Positions 1 to 10,504 of a stretch of DNA of 64,000 nucleotides are shown piece after piece. Numbering within the stretch: position 1 is the first letter of the stretch; every line of letters begins with the position of its first letter. This DNA comes from Galdieria partita (Eukaryota; Rhodophyta; Bangiophyceae; Galdieriales; Galdieriaceae), in NCBI GenBank assembly GCA_025991245.1, contig BQMJ01000027.1:174451-238450 (forward strand), written 5' to 3'. The position numbers and the translations under genes are program-made. A model generated the notes under the pieces. It ran no database searches. It was not told where the DNA came from and saw nothing but the letters and a program-made list of their open reading frames with translations.

Positions 1-876
1 TTCTACTCTCTTCAACTCTGCCATAAACTCAAAATAGATCAAGTGACCAGTAAAGGCAAAAATGATATCCATTGCTGCAGTCAAACCTTCATAAAAGCTT
101 GCTGAAGAGCTCGCGTATGTTTTCGCTAGACCTGCACCAATAACAGGAGACCTCACACAAACAAGGATTATAGGAATCACTATAAATGTGATGGCAACAA
201 GAATGATATAGGTAATTTCAAAAAGACTTCTGGCTTGACCAGCAAGGAGCATCATAGCGTATGCAATTGCAGCAAATGCCACAGTGCATATATGTTCCTT
301 TTGTAACATATTCTTCCAAGTCAAGGAGGACGTTAACAGGTCACTCGTTAGCAAAGCGAAGAAATAGGAATACGCTATGAATGCAGTAAAATACATTCCC
401 GGCTTTCCCCATAATCGACGACTCATGGTGGCATAGCTTCGTACAGTCGGATAACGCAATCCCATATAGTAAATAAAGTATCCTGTTGCTGTCGTGATAA
501 GATAGATTCCTGTAAGAATCAAAGTGCCTCCCACCCAGCCAAGTGTTTGGAAAGCACTAGGAATAGAAAGTACACCTATTCCAACCATGTATCCACACAT
601 TAACATGGTAAGCATCCACCAGCTCATCTTTCTAGGAGGTACATATTGCTTATCAGGATCATTAGGATCATAAGAAGATGAACGACTTCTACGACCAATA
701 TCAAATGACTCTTTCATGGCATCTTCAAAACTTTTCTCAAATGGTGTTTCCTCCTCATCTACAGGATCTTCAACTGCTGCTTCAATCGACTGCTGGGGTT
801 TCATTGGAATAACAGAGTCGTTTGCCTGCAGTTCTCCAGTTTTATCCACCGAAGCTCTCTTCCATGGCAGTCTCAT
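1..876 (-). CDS. Amino acid/auxin permease family (AAAP) transporter, N-terminal part
   Basis: The reverse strand is open without interruption from an ATG at 876 to the window edge, giving 292 residues of a protein whose C-terminus lies outside. A hydrophilic, acidic N-terminus of about 80 residues precedes the motif RKMSWWMLTMLMCGYMVGIG, typical of the first membrane segment of the AAAP family, followed by the conserved IPSAFQTLGW stretch. About six hydrophobic segments can be seen before the edge. Family members are proton- or sodium-coupled amino acid transporters of plasma or vacuolar membranes; the substrate cannot be told from this part. No intron is needed. The family call is firm, the substrate unknown. 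Confidence 0.85.
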   Translation of the reverse strand, partial: MRLPWKRASVDKTGELQANDSVIPMKPQQSIEAAVEDPVDEEETPFEKSFEDAMKESFDIGRRSRSSSYDPNDPDKQYVPPRKMSWWMLTMLMCGYMVGIGVLSIPSAFQTLGWVGGTLILTGIYLITTATGYFIYYMGLRYPTVRSYATMSRRLWGKPGMYFTAFIAYSYFFALLTSDLLTSSLTWKNMLQKEHICTVAFAAIAYAMMLLAGQARSLFEITYIILVAITFIVIPIILVCVRSPVIGAGLAKTYASSSASFYEGLTAAMDIIFAFTGHLIYFEFMAELKRVE

Positions 877-1154
877 AATATGCTTCTACGTTGATTTCAA
901 GACTCAACAATATCTCAACAAAAATTCGTGAAAAAATATCCGAACAAAGAATTTCAGAAAGCAATGTTCTCTTATATAGAGCTTCGTCTTTCGCTTCCAG
1001 CTATGTTAGTCCAAAACGTCTCAACGACATTATCATATTATTGGTTATTTGACAATTGGCCCAGGCGTCTGCTTCAGGTGCAACCCAATCAAGACAAAGA
1101 GAGTGGAAGTGACTTCCATTTCGACAGCTGTCCACGGAGTCACCTTCTCGAATA

Positions 1155-2578
1155 ATGTCTGTCGTCGAGGATAGTCAGTGGACGAACTGCGTAGCAACCC
1201 TTGGAACTTACCAAGGAAACCGTGCAAGAGTGTGTGCTTGTTGAAAATTTACGACAACACTCACATTGAGAAAGTACGACGCGCTAGGTTTGTTGGAGGA
1301 GAGGAAGAGATGCGTGTTGAAGTGTCAACTGAGTAGTCCTGTTACGTTAGATGCCAAGGGAACTACGCTCAAGGGAATTGAAACGTCCCTATCAGAAGAA
1401 CCTTACGAAACAGAAGAGAAAAAAATTGTTTACGAAGACGAGCTACAAGCCCTGGGTGTGTTGATTTGATGTTCCTTTTCACTTCTTATCGAGTTCAAAA
1501 GGTTATGTGTATTTTGAACAGGGTGCTGCAGTTTCAGGTGGTTCGGTGCAGACTTATATCATGGGAGACCCAGTTCGGTTTAAAGTTGAACATACTATTA
1601 GAATTCTGAACGACAGCCTGTTCCTTTGCGGAACAAGGGTTACGGCAGGTTACGACAGCGAGGGCCAATTAAAAGGTTGGTGAAGGACTAGGAGGCAATT
1701 TTCGCTCTCTTATTTTTCATAGAACTTGACGTAGTACGTTATATACCGGGGGATACTGACGACTTCCCCAACTCTGTCGTTTCCTCTTCCAACAAGGTAT
1801 CTCGTGTTCAACTTTGAAGTTATTCTTTTTATTGAACGGACCAGTTATCACTACTGGCCGATATTTTAGTTGAAGGAATAGGCTGTCAGGAATCCTTTGC
1901 AGCATTCTGTGCAACTCCAAAGTTGCAGAGGTAGCTTTTCCTATTTTGCGGTCTCTTATCGTTGATAAGTCTCGTCTAGCGGTCGCTGGGTAGGAGAAGG
2001 TACTGCGATATTTCCAGATGAAAAAGAAACGTATACTATCAAAAGTTTATGCAAGTATGTATACAGCGTACCTTGTGAAGCTTGCCGAAACAGTTGCTTT
2101 AGATTTGTTGCGGACGTTAGTGGTTTTGGTATAGTAATGAATGAGAAGGTTTTAGCTAAAGGAGAGTTTAGCTTTGGAATGCATTTGGGAAAAAAGCAAT
2201 CCGAGCACGCTATTGCTTTTCAATCGACCCAAGGGTATTTGTCTTTCTTGCCTTTTAGTTTGTTTTGAGGCAAACTTTGTCGGTTTGAAAGGCGTATCCA
2301 TGAAGTCCGTCTGTTATTTTTAGGTGGTGGGATTGTACTCATGTGTCCTGTTACAATTCCGCAAGGCGAAAGCTTCTGTATTGAGGTATGTTGAGAGCAA
2401 GTTCTTGTGAGATATTCAGGATCGAGATTTCTACAAGGTGTCATGGTTGACTGATGAGTTCCATCGAAAACGGCTTATACGGCATTATGATGAAGGGGGT
2501 CGATGGCATCACTCGAGCCTCATATCAGAGGAAAAACAGCAGCCAAAACAAAAGAAATTAACCTTTACTTCAATATAG
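1155..2578 (+). CDS. DUF3598-domain (calycin/lipocalin-like) protein, multi-exon
   Basis: Short exons join through 40-55 nt GT-AG introns into one DUF3598-like protein. Exon 1 starts at ATG 1155 and carries a W...LGTYQGNRAR segment. The next exon holds KYDALGLLEERKR, then LGYVYFEQGAAVSGGSVQTY (both sides of an intron ending near 1500), then a piece ending TDDFPNSVVSSSNK. RWVGEGTAIFPDEKETYTIK (about 1985-2050) opens the second half. The last exon has VSWLTDEFHRKRLIRHYD, matching the family ending. DUF3598 proteins are known mainly from cyanobacteria and algae and are thought to be related to the lipocalin-like bilin lyases; their substrate is unknown. The splice between about 1790 and 1980 is the least certain. 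No clear plastid transit peptide is visible with this start; an upstream exon is possible. Confidence 0.6.
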
Positions 2579-2669
2579 CGCATTTGGCTTAGAGCATTTC
2601 TAATAACGGAGTTTCCACCGTACAAATCTTTGTTTCGAGTTAGAGCTTCGTGTATGTTAAAAGATATGC

Positions 2670-3583
2670 TTACATAGAACTAGGTGGAAGTTGATCACTT
2701 ATATTCTTCATATAGAAACTTTCAAAACCAAGAGGCTCTAAAAGTTGCTTATAAATGTCAAGGTTCATAGCATAAGGCGGTCCACCTTCCTACGCAGGTT
2801 TTAGAATTCAGAAAGTCCGATATGCTATTTCATGATAGCCAACATACGTAGTCCCCGATAGGAAAAACGACGGTCACTAATTCTCCATCCACTTGAATAA
2901 TTTCCTTCATTCGATTTGCCCAAGAGTTTCTACTTTCAGGAGGCAATGCACAAAAAAAAGTCAAGTCATAAACTTAAGCCCAACTTGTTAATTTCAGAAA
3001 AACTGAAGAACTTTTTCTACTTGCCAAGATCAAACTACCAAATAATTCGTATCCCTGAATCATAAATAAAACTCAAATACCTTCTGACTAAAAGGAAAGT
3101 CGAAAAAGTTTCCAACTACAAACTGTGCTCTTTGGCTCGGTACTCCTCTGGAATCCCTTAGCTAAAAATTTTTTCAGCTTATAGATATCTCTCACTAGAA
3201 TTCTTCGTACTTGCTCTGCCTGTTTCTTTGCTTCCTCGCTACAGTCCAAGCCTATTGCAACTCTAGCTGCCGAAGCAAGTGTCAAAACGTCATAGCCACG
3301 ACCGCAACCGGGCACCAAAGCATATCCTGAGGAATAAACTTAAGTTTGTATTTCTCGTGTTGAGAAAAGTTGAGCACCATTTGGTAACGCATCCTCTTTG
3401 CAAAGTTCGCACAAAATGGGTAAAGAAGAACCTCTGTCCCAAGGAGTCAGACCGGCTCTAAGGATTGACTCAGTAATCCAACTTGTGTTTCGACCCCAGC
3501 ACTTACTTCCAACAGTCATCCCAGCCTTCCATTTTGGAACCTTTTTCAGTCAACTGACGAACACGGGATATTGTCTCGCTCAT
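2670..3583 (-). CDS. SAM-dependent methyltransferase of the thiol/halide (TPMT/HOL) family
   Basis: Read on the reverse strand, the exons join to EGWDDCWKAGLTPWDRG, then YALVPGCGRGYDVLTLAS (SAM-binding motif I), GLDCSEEA, AQFVVGNFFDFPF, YDLTFFCALPPESR, and EGGPPYAMN before LEPLGF and a stop at 2670. These match the plant HOL / thiopurine S-methyltransferase superfamily, which methylates thiols, thiocyanate or halides. Introns are about 45-52 nt. One of them, 2973-3024, has a GC-AG boundary (donor GCAAGT). The ATG at 3583 gives the usual family N-terminus (MSETISRVRQ). The frame stays open to an ATG at 3775, but that would overlap the start of the divergent Oxa1-like gene. Substrate is not predictable from the sequence. 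Confidence 0.75.
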
Positions 3584-3762
3584 GCTGCCAAACTGTTGTA
3601 ACGAGAGCTGTTGACTTACACGATAATCTGTTACAGTAAAGTTCCCAAGAAACGACTGTTTTCTCAAAGTTTTAAGACCCTGGAGATACACGCCTTTATT
3701 AAAAACCGAGTGTTTGCAGAACACACTCAGCAACAGGCTACAATGTTGAAACAACAAATGAC

Positions 3763-5652
3763 ATGAAGGGCTCATTCAATGTATTATTGGCACGTGACGT
3801 GACCATTCTCAGGAGTGACCGTTTGACGACACGGATCATTTTTTCCAGAAGAACTTCGATAAGATGTATACTTTATGAGTGACTACTTACAGTGGGTCTA
3901 TATTGTATAACTAAACTTTTGTGCCGAAGTAAACTTACTACCTAATAAGTCCCACAAGTATTATTCCTTTAGAAGAAAAAACTAGTGGAACTTAGATTTT
4001 TTGGATGAACCTCAATAAAGTTCTACAAGGACAATCAGACTTCCCGTATCACTCCTATCCAACAAGTTAATAACGCTACTCAAGACATTCACTCCATATC
4101 ACTTTTATTGGACAGTTGGATTGCGCGTGAGTTGATTGCTATTTACATGGATGACGAAGGAAATGATTTTCGGCTCGTTGCCGCTGCAAAGGTTTTTCTT
4201 TTATACGTGTTGGCTACTTTTATTTTAAAATTTTGACTAGTCAGGTTGGAAATTGCTGCACGAAAAGACTGGGCTTCCTTGGTGGTCAACTTTGGTTGTC
4301 GGTGCCGTAGTGATTCGAGCGGCAACCTTTCCCTTGTGCTTGTACGGACAGGTAATGTGGCTGGCAAAACTTGTTCACGATCTGTTTTCTTATTTGTGCC
4401 AAAAGTATCACGCAGATAAATTGAGTTCGTTGGCCCCTGAGTTAGAACGAATAAGGGCCTATGTGAGTCGTTCACCAGGAACAACAATCCAGAAAGTAGC
4501 TTTTTATTTTATTTTCTTGCAATTTATAATTAGAATAGATTAGGACCTTTCGTCGTCTGAGACAGGAATTGCTGAAACGAAGCAATTCTTCATCTTTCAA
4601 AGTTATTCCCTATGGGAAAATAGTCCATATACCCCTGTTCATAACAGCAGCAGCATCTGCCAGAAGATTGATGTTTCAAAGATATCCAGTGAGTTTATCT
4701 CCAAGTTATGATAGTAATCTTTTTGACAACTTTCAGGGTTTCGAGTCTGAAGGTATTTCCTGGTTTAAGGATTTGACAGCACCGGATCCTTGGTATATTC
4801 TTCCCATATTAAACAGTGCTATCCTGATAGCAAATACAGAAAACAGTTTGAAGACAGTTGGTAAGTGCTATGAGATTAATATATGGATACTTCTATGGAC
4901 TGTCATTAGAACGATCAAGCTTTAATTCATCGAAAGGTTCTCTTGGAGTTCTAGCGAAGAGTCTTCAAGATCCACATGTTGTTGACTGGGTCAAAGTATT
5001 AATGGTCTTGATTTTGATTTTCCGCGTAGCTTAAGTTGCCAAAGACGATTTTGCAAGGGATGACAATCCTAGTATTTCCATTGATCTCGCATTTACCGTC
5101 TGGTGTTGTCTTTTTTTGGACAGTGAATTCTGTAAGAAAGATAAATCTTTCTATTCTTACGTTTTCATCATTGAAAGAGTAGAATAGTTGTTGAATTCGC
5201 TTCAACAGACTTTACTCATAGGAAAGGGAAGACGATTTGTAGGACTGTATGACCGAACTGAACTATTAGCACAGTCGAAGGGATTGGCTGACTCATTGTT
5301 TCATGATATAAATACTTCAGTAGAGGACGCTCGTTTTCAGCTTTCTCGTATTCAGAAATCTATTATGGAATACTCGAAAGAGCCAGTAAGAATGTTTCTC
5401 TAGAACCAACTTCTCAACTGACTTGTTGTAAATGTTGATGATGATCTGTTACGTAAAGTCCAAGAATTCTTGTCAAATGAAAGGAGATGCAAGCGACTTA
5501 CACTTCCATTGAGTGCAGAAATTAGGTTTGTTCTGATAAGTTTATTCTCATCTTACTGAAGCATCACTAGAAAAGACGAAACCACTGGGAGAGACTATAT
5601 TGCCATTGTTATGGAATCTCCAGATGAGAAAGACAGTTCCAGCAAAACTTGA
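3763..5652 (+). CDS. Mitochondrial Oxa1/YidC-family membrane insertase
   Basis: A probable first exon at 3763 encodes an arginine-rich, acid-free presequence (LTTRIIFSRRTSIR), suggesting mitochondrial targeting. Later exons give LLDSWIAR joined across a GTGAGT intron to WKLLHEKTGLPWWSTLVVGA, the hallmark start of the Oxa1 core. YHADKLSSLAPELERIR, an RTFRRLRQELLKRSN loop, FITAAASARRLM and APDPWYILPILNS follow, then a last hydrophobic segment with GVVFFWTVNSL and SLQQTLLIG. Oxa1 proteins insert mitochondrially made subunits into the inner membrane. A 54-nt intron near 4352-4405 is free of stops and a multiple of three, so it could be retained. Exon joins near 3860-4026 and 5350-5450 are unresolved; the C-terminus may instead end at 5403. 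Confidence 0.7.
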
Positions 5653-5817
5653 TAATACTCTCTTGAAAAAGTTGGTTCTTTTTCATGAGATACAATGAGT
5701 ATTCGCAATTCATTGACTCGGACTTGTTTATATCGTGGTTTGTTATTTGAGATAGTTTTCAATGAGAAACAAGGTTTGTCCAGAAAGAGGGCTCTTGTAG
5801 ACATTGGTTGAAATATT

Positions 5818-6218
5818 CTAAAGCAGAATGTAATTTGTCGGAATAAAGCTTTTTGGAAGCTTGAAGACTTGGTTCAACTTGAATAGGCTAACATTTGAGA
5901 ATTTTTCGACTTTTCGATTATCAACTAGCTGGTCAACTTTGTTATTAGTGTATGAGTAGAGAAGTTGACGTATTTGGTGCCCACTACACTCTCACTTTCG
6001 TACTCAGTTGGACGATATGGAACCTGTGGTACAAGGCGAAACTTGTCATATAGAGCTCTGTATTCTTTTTGATGTTTATTTGTTCGAATAATGTTAGAAA
6101 TTCTCAGCTTGGATACGGCTCTTTCGAACATGCTTGGAACTCCATCGCTTGATCCAAGTCGACGAAATGGCTGTTAACGAAAATAATTATCTGGGTCTTC
6201 AACTATTAATGTCTTCAT
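5818..6218 (-). CDS. Unrecognised small basic protein, possibly mitochondrial
   Basis: A reverse-strand frame contains FRRLGSSDGVPSMFERAV, KLRISNIIRTNKHQKEYRAL and KFRLVPQVPYRPTEYE. A canonical donor (GTGAGA) and an acceptor (AACAAAG) join it in frame to DQLVDNRKVEKFSNVS and KSFIPTNYILL before a stop at 5818. A short 33-nt intron could add MKTLI from an ATG at 6218; otherwise the start is the ATG at 6131. The product would be about 100 residues, rich in Lys/Arg at the N-terminus, consistent with a mitochondrial presequence or a small ribosomal or respiratory-complex subunit. I do not recognise the family. It is convergent with the Oxa1-like gene and divergent from TRM7. Confidence 0.4.
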
Positions 6219-6313
6219 TTCAAACCTTTTAAGATTCTGGTGGTTATTGATTGTTTAGAACACAAGTTAACAAGAGAATCTGCCATGTCAATCGGTAAAG
6301 TCCAAGTTCTTCG

Positions 6314-7429
6314 ATGGGACGAACCTCGAAGGACAAGAGAGATATCTATTATCGCAAAGCAAAGGAGGAAGGCTATCGTGCAAGGTACGGAGCTAGTTGT
6401 ATTCTTTATATATAATCTGACTATTATGTAGGTCAGCTTATAAACTGTTGCAGTTAGATCAAGAGTTCGACTTATTAAAGGACGCAGAGAACGTTGTCGA
6501 CCTCTGTGCGGCTCCAGGAAGTTGGAGTCAGGTTAGAAAGTTGACAATAAAGACGCAAAGTGCTAATTGGTGTTCAGGTAGTTTCACAGCGCCTAAGAGA
6601 ACTATGTAAAGGTCAAGCAACCATAGTTGCCGTTGATTTACAAGAAATTGCACCTATTGAAGGTGTTACTATTATTAAGGGTGACATAACTAGTCGTCCG
6701 ACAGTTGAGGCTATTTTAAAAGAGTTTGAAAATGGTATGGTCGATCTTGTTCTCTCAGACGGCGCTCCAGATGTTACTGGACTTCACGACTTGGATGAGT
6801 ACATACAAAGCGACCTGATTCTTTCAGCGTTAAATGTTGCAACTTTTCTCCTTCGAAGAGGGGGAACATTTGTTGCCAAAGTATGTGAACAATTCAAAGT
6901 GCTTTAGCTACGATTACCTACAAGGGACAGGTCTTTCGTGGAAAAGATACTTGTGGTGTTTTCAGTCGTCTGAGCGTATTTTTTGAGAACGTCACCGTTG
7001 CAAAACCACGATCGAGCCGAAATTCTTCAATAGAGGCTTTCTTTGTTTGTAGGGGTTATTCCAGACCCAGTTTTTGGGAGCCAACATTAATCTTTCATAA
7101 GGATCCGTCGACAGAGGTGTTACAGGATCTAGAAATAGAACAAGAGTGCTCAAGGTAAGAGTATCATAGGCAGAAATTCAACAGGAATCGATAGAACGAT
7201 CGATAGAACGACTGAATCGTCCGAAAGTCAGGAAAGAATGAAAACAATGATGCCTTTTGTGTCTTGTGGAGATCTCTCATGTTACGACGCAGATATGGCA
7301 TATGATATAGATAGGAATTGTCAGGAGAATTCTAGTTTTGCGACATCGTTACCACCTGTGCAGACTCCAATACATGCAGCGTATGAAAATGCATTGGCAA
7401 GAAAACGTTCAGCACAACAAACCAACTGA
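6314..7429 (+). CDS. TRM7: tRNA (Nm32/34) 2'-O-ribose methyltransferase TRM7/FTSJ1
   Basis: ATG 6314 opens [20 protein letters not shown], the family's standard N-terminus. After a 47-nt intron come [28 protein letters not shown] (SAM motif), [49 protein letters not shown] and GGTFVAK. A further intron leads to [18 protein letters not shown] and [20 protein letters not shown]. The K-D-K-E tetrad of RrmJ-type enzymes is present (RSAYK, LSDGAPD, FVAK, SSIEAF). TRM7 methylates riboses at anticodon-loop positions 32 and 34, position 32 together with TRM732/THADA, whose homologue is at about 28-35 kb. The conserved C-terminal [15 protein letters not shown] is reached only if 19 nt (7155-7173) are removed. 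Confidence 0.9.
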
Positions 7430-7495
7430 CTTTATTTAAGCCAAGAATGAATGATAGGAAATTATAAAAGTATGGCATTATGCAGTTTTGACAAA

Positions 7496-10052
7496 TTACA
7501 AAACTGCCTTTACCTGCTTCAGTACATTTTCCACTGTAATGCCAAAGTGTTTTAAGATGTCGTCCCCTTTGCCTGATACTCCAAACTGGTCGATGGTAAC
7601 CATGTGACCAACGTATCTAATAATTACAACAACTTTTAACATATATATATGTGTCAACTTTATGTTCCTACCAACCTTTCCCAACCGAAACTTGAGCCTG
7701 CCTCACAAACAAGACGAAGTTCTTTCCCAACATTCGGTGGGAAGACAGACTCTTGGTACTCTCTACTCTGCTGTTCAAAGAGCTCCCAACAAGGAAAAGA
7801 AACAACTCGAATAGACTTGCCCTCTTGACGCAACTTTTCTGCTGCATTCTCCACAACATGTACTTCCGAACCACTTGCAGTCAGTATAAAATCTGGCGTT
7901 CCACCTGATCCAGTATTGTCTGACAGAATATAAGCACCCTTTAGACATCCTTCAACGGATGAATTCTTTAGTTTAGGTAGCTTTTGCCGTGATAACGCCA
8001 GAATAGACGGAGTCGATGTTGACTTCAATGCAGCAATATAAGCTGCTGCCGTTTCTGTAACATCTGCCGGTCTCAACATGTAAACATTTGGCATGGCTCT
8101 AAAGGATGCTAAATGTTCAATAGGTTGATGAGTTGGTCCATCTTCGCCCAATGCAACGGAATCATGAGTCATAATGTAAATCACGGCAGCTCTAGATAAA
8201 GCGGACAACCGAATAGATGCACGCATATAATCTGTGAAAATAAAGAATGTTGCTGCAAAAGGGCGCAAACCTGTGTTGTGATGATATAAGCCGTTAGATA
8301 TTGCACCCATTGCATGTTCGCGTACTCCATAATGGAAATATCGTCCTTCTCTACAGTTGTGCTGGAAAGAAGGCACATTTTTCATCATAGTCAAACAAGA
8401 TGGAGCTAAATCTGCAGAACCACCCACAAGTTCTGGCATCATTGGAGCTAATGCATTTAGCATGGCTTGTGATGCTTGACGAGTAGCCATATCACCTCCT
8501 TTTTCAGCTGCAGATATCAACGCACTCTCCCAATTATCTGGAAGTTTCTTATTTAGAACTGTTCTTTCGAATTGTGCTGCCAACTCAGGAAAAGCTTTCT
8601 TATATGCCTCCCATTTTGCTTGCCATTCTCGTTCAATCCTTTGCCCAGTTTCAACTAGTCAAATTCACAATTATAATTGTGAACGACAAAACCAATAAAC
8701 ACTTACTATGCCTACGGTAATGACGAAGAGCTTCTTCAGGAACTTCAAACTCTTTGAATGGCCACGATAAGCTCTCTCTCGTTAACTTGACTTCCTCCGC
8801 ACCAAGAGCTGCTCCATGTACCTCGCCCGTATTAGCTTTGTTTGGTGAACCATATCCAATTGTGGTCTTCAAACGAATAAGAGACGGTTTGTCATGAACT
8901 TGTTTAGCCTTTTGAATTGCATCAAAAATAGCTTGCAAGTCAAAGTTGCCATTTTCAACGGTGACTACATGCCATCCAAGTGCTTCATATCTTTTACCAA
9001 CATCTTCCGTAAAAGCCACATCCGTCTTTCCATCAATAGAAATACTATTATCATCATAAATGGCAATCAACTTTCCAAGCTTCAAGTGTCCAGCCAACGA
9101 ACACGCTTCATTAGAGATACCTTCCATCACACAACCATCTCCCATAAAAACATAGGTATAGTGATCAATCAAATCGTGACCAGGTCTATTATAAACTGCA
9201 GCCAAATGCGCTTCTGCAGCTGCTAGTCCCACCGCATTTGCAATTCCTTAATAGTTTCAGAAAATCCGAGACTTGATTCCAAGTCTAACCAACATACCTT
9301 GGCCTAAAGGACCAGTTGTTACCTCAACACCTGCGGTTTCTATATTTTCTGGGTGTCCTGGGGTTCTCGAATGAATATGTCTAAACTTTTTGATGTCTTC
9401 TAATGTGACTGAGTCATAACCACAAAGATACAACAAGGCATATAACAACATAGATCCGTGACCGTTGGACAAAACGAAACGATCTCTATTAACCCAAAAT
9501 GGGTTTTTGGGATTGAACTTTAGAAAGCTAAATTCAGAGTATTAGAGGCACAAGTTGTAAACATTTGCTTGCTTACTTTTCAAACAATACATAAGCAGCT
9601 GGAGCCATTCCCATAGGCATACCAGGATGTCCTGACTTTGCGTTTTCAACAGCATCTATTGCCAGAAATCGAATACTGTCTATGCAGAGATCTGCCAATC
9701 GGTTGCCAGTTTGGGTGACAGGCTTTGCTGCTGTTTCAACCATTTCGATTTTGGTCACCATAGGGGTTTTCCTTGTTCGTCGGGAACCTTCATAGTTCAC
9801 CTTGCAACCTACGAAATCTTGGGCACTATCAATCTCTTGACCAAGGAAAGAACGTCTCGAAAGATTCGTTGGCTTTCCAACAGAAGAACTCCCAAACAAT
9901 GAGTGACGTCTGTCTCTCGACTTTCCTGAAACACCTGATACCATATATGGTACTGAATATGTCAAAAAGGCAGCCTTCGGTAGATTGCATTTTATTACAC
10001 TCTCTTCCCTTCTACAAAGGCTTGAGGATGACTCAACGCCGTGTCTTTCCAT
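7496..10052 (-). CDS. TKT: Transketolase, probably plastid
   Basis: Exons on the reverse strand cover a complete transketolase: [20 protein letters not shown] and [47 protein letters not shown], the ThDP/Mg motif [56 protein letters not shown] and [16 protein letters not shown]. The C-terminal domain ends [20 protein letters not shown]. The ATG at 10052 gives about 100 residues rich in Ser/Arg before the core, consistent with a plastid transit peptide. The frame is open a little further upstream without an ATG. Transketolase serves the Calvin cycle and the pentose-phosphate pathway; phosphoribulokinase lies about 7 kb away. Introns are 50-60 nt. Confidence 0.93.
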
Positions 10053-10504
10053 GAGACCAATGCACTCTGGAGATTTAGTCTCTGAACCACACAACAACAG
10101 CGAAGCAATTTGGAACAATTCGCATTGCAATCATAAGAGCCAGTCAACAATGCTACATTGCATTACTTATCTCTTGTTTTGTAGACACGTTGTGTGCTAT
10201 GTTATTAAACGCATAAGAAACAGGACACAACGTAATACTTCTCTGTCTATGCGTTCCATACAAGGCCAAAATCTCATAGTGCAATCTATTCATTAGTAAT
10301 AAGGTGTATCAAGAAACCAATAGGACATAATCAATTTTCTCACAAAGAGAGTACAATACAAATGAATGCGATTAGTGAAACATAATGTCATACAATTTGT
10401 ATAAGGACTTTAGATAGCTACATTGTTCTTTGCCATTTGGGATAGATTCTGCATCAGTACTCTATTAAAGGAAAGGAAATATAGCCAGCTTATGAGCTGA
10501 TGAG
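10053..10504. other. Intergenic: transketolase upstream / GPI downstream region
   Basis: No gene is supported here. The stretch lies between the transketolase start and the glucose-6-phosphate isomerase stop, both on the reverse strand, so it should hold the transketolase promoter and the GPI 3' end. No repeat or recognisable box was seen. Confidence 0.5.

Noticed and set aside
4143-4487. 114-codon reverse frame over the Oxa1-like gene
   Set aside because: The forward strand carries the conserved Oxa1 motifs here; the reverse frame has no recognisable features.
8894-9226. 110-codon forward frame antisense to transketolase
   Set aside because: It lies wholly inside a conserved transketolase exon on the other strand and is explained as its shadow.
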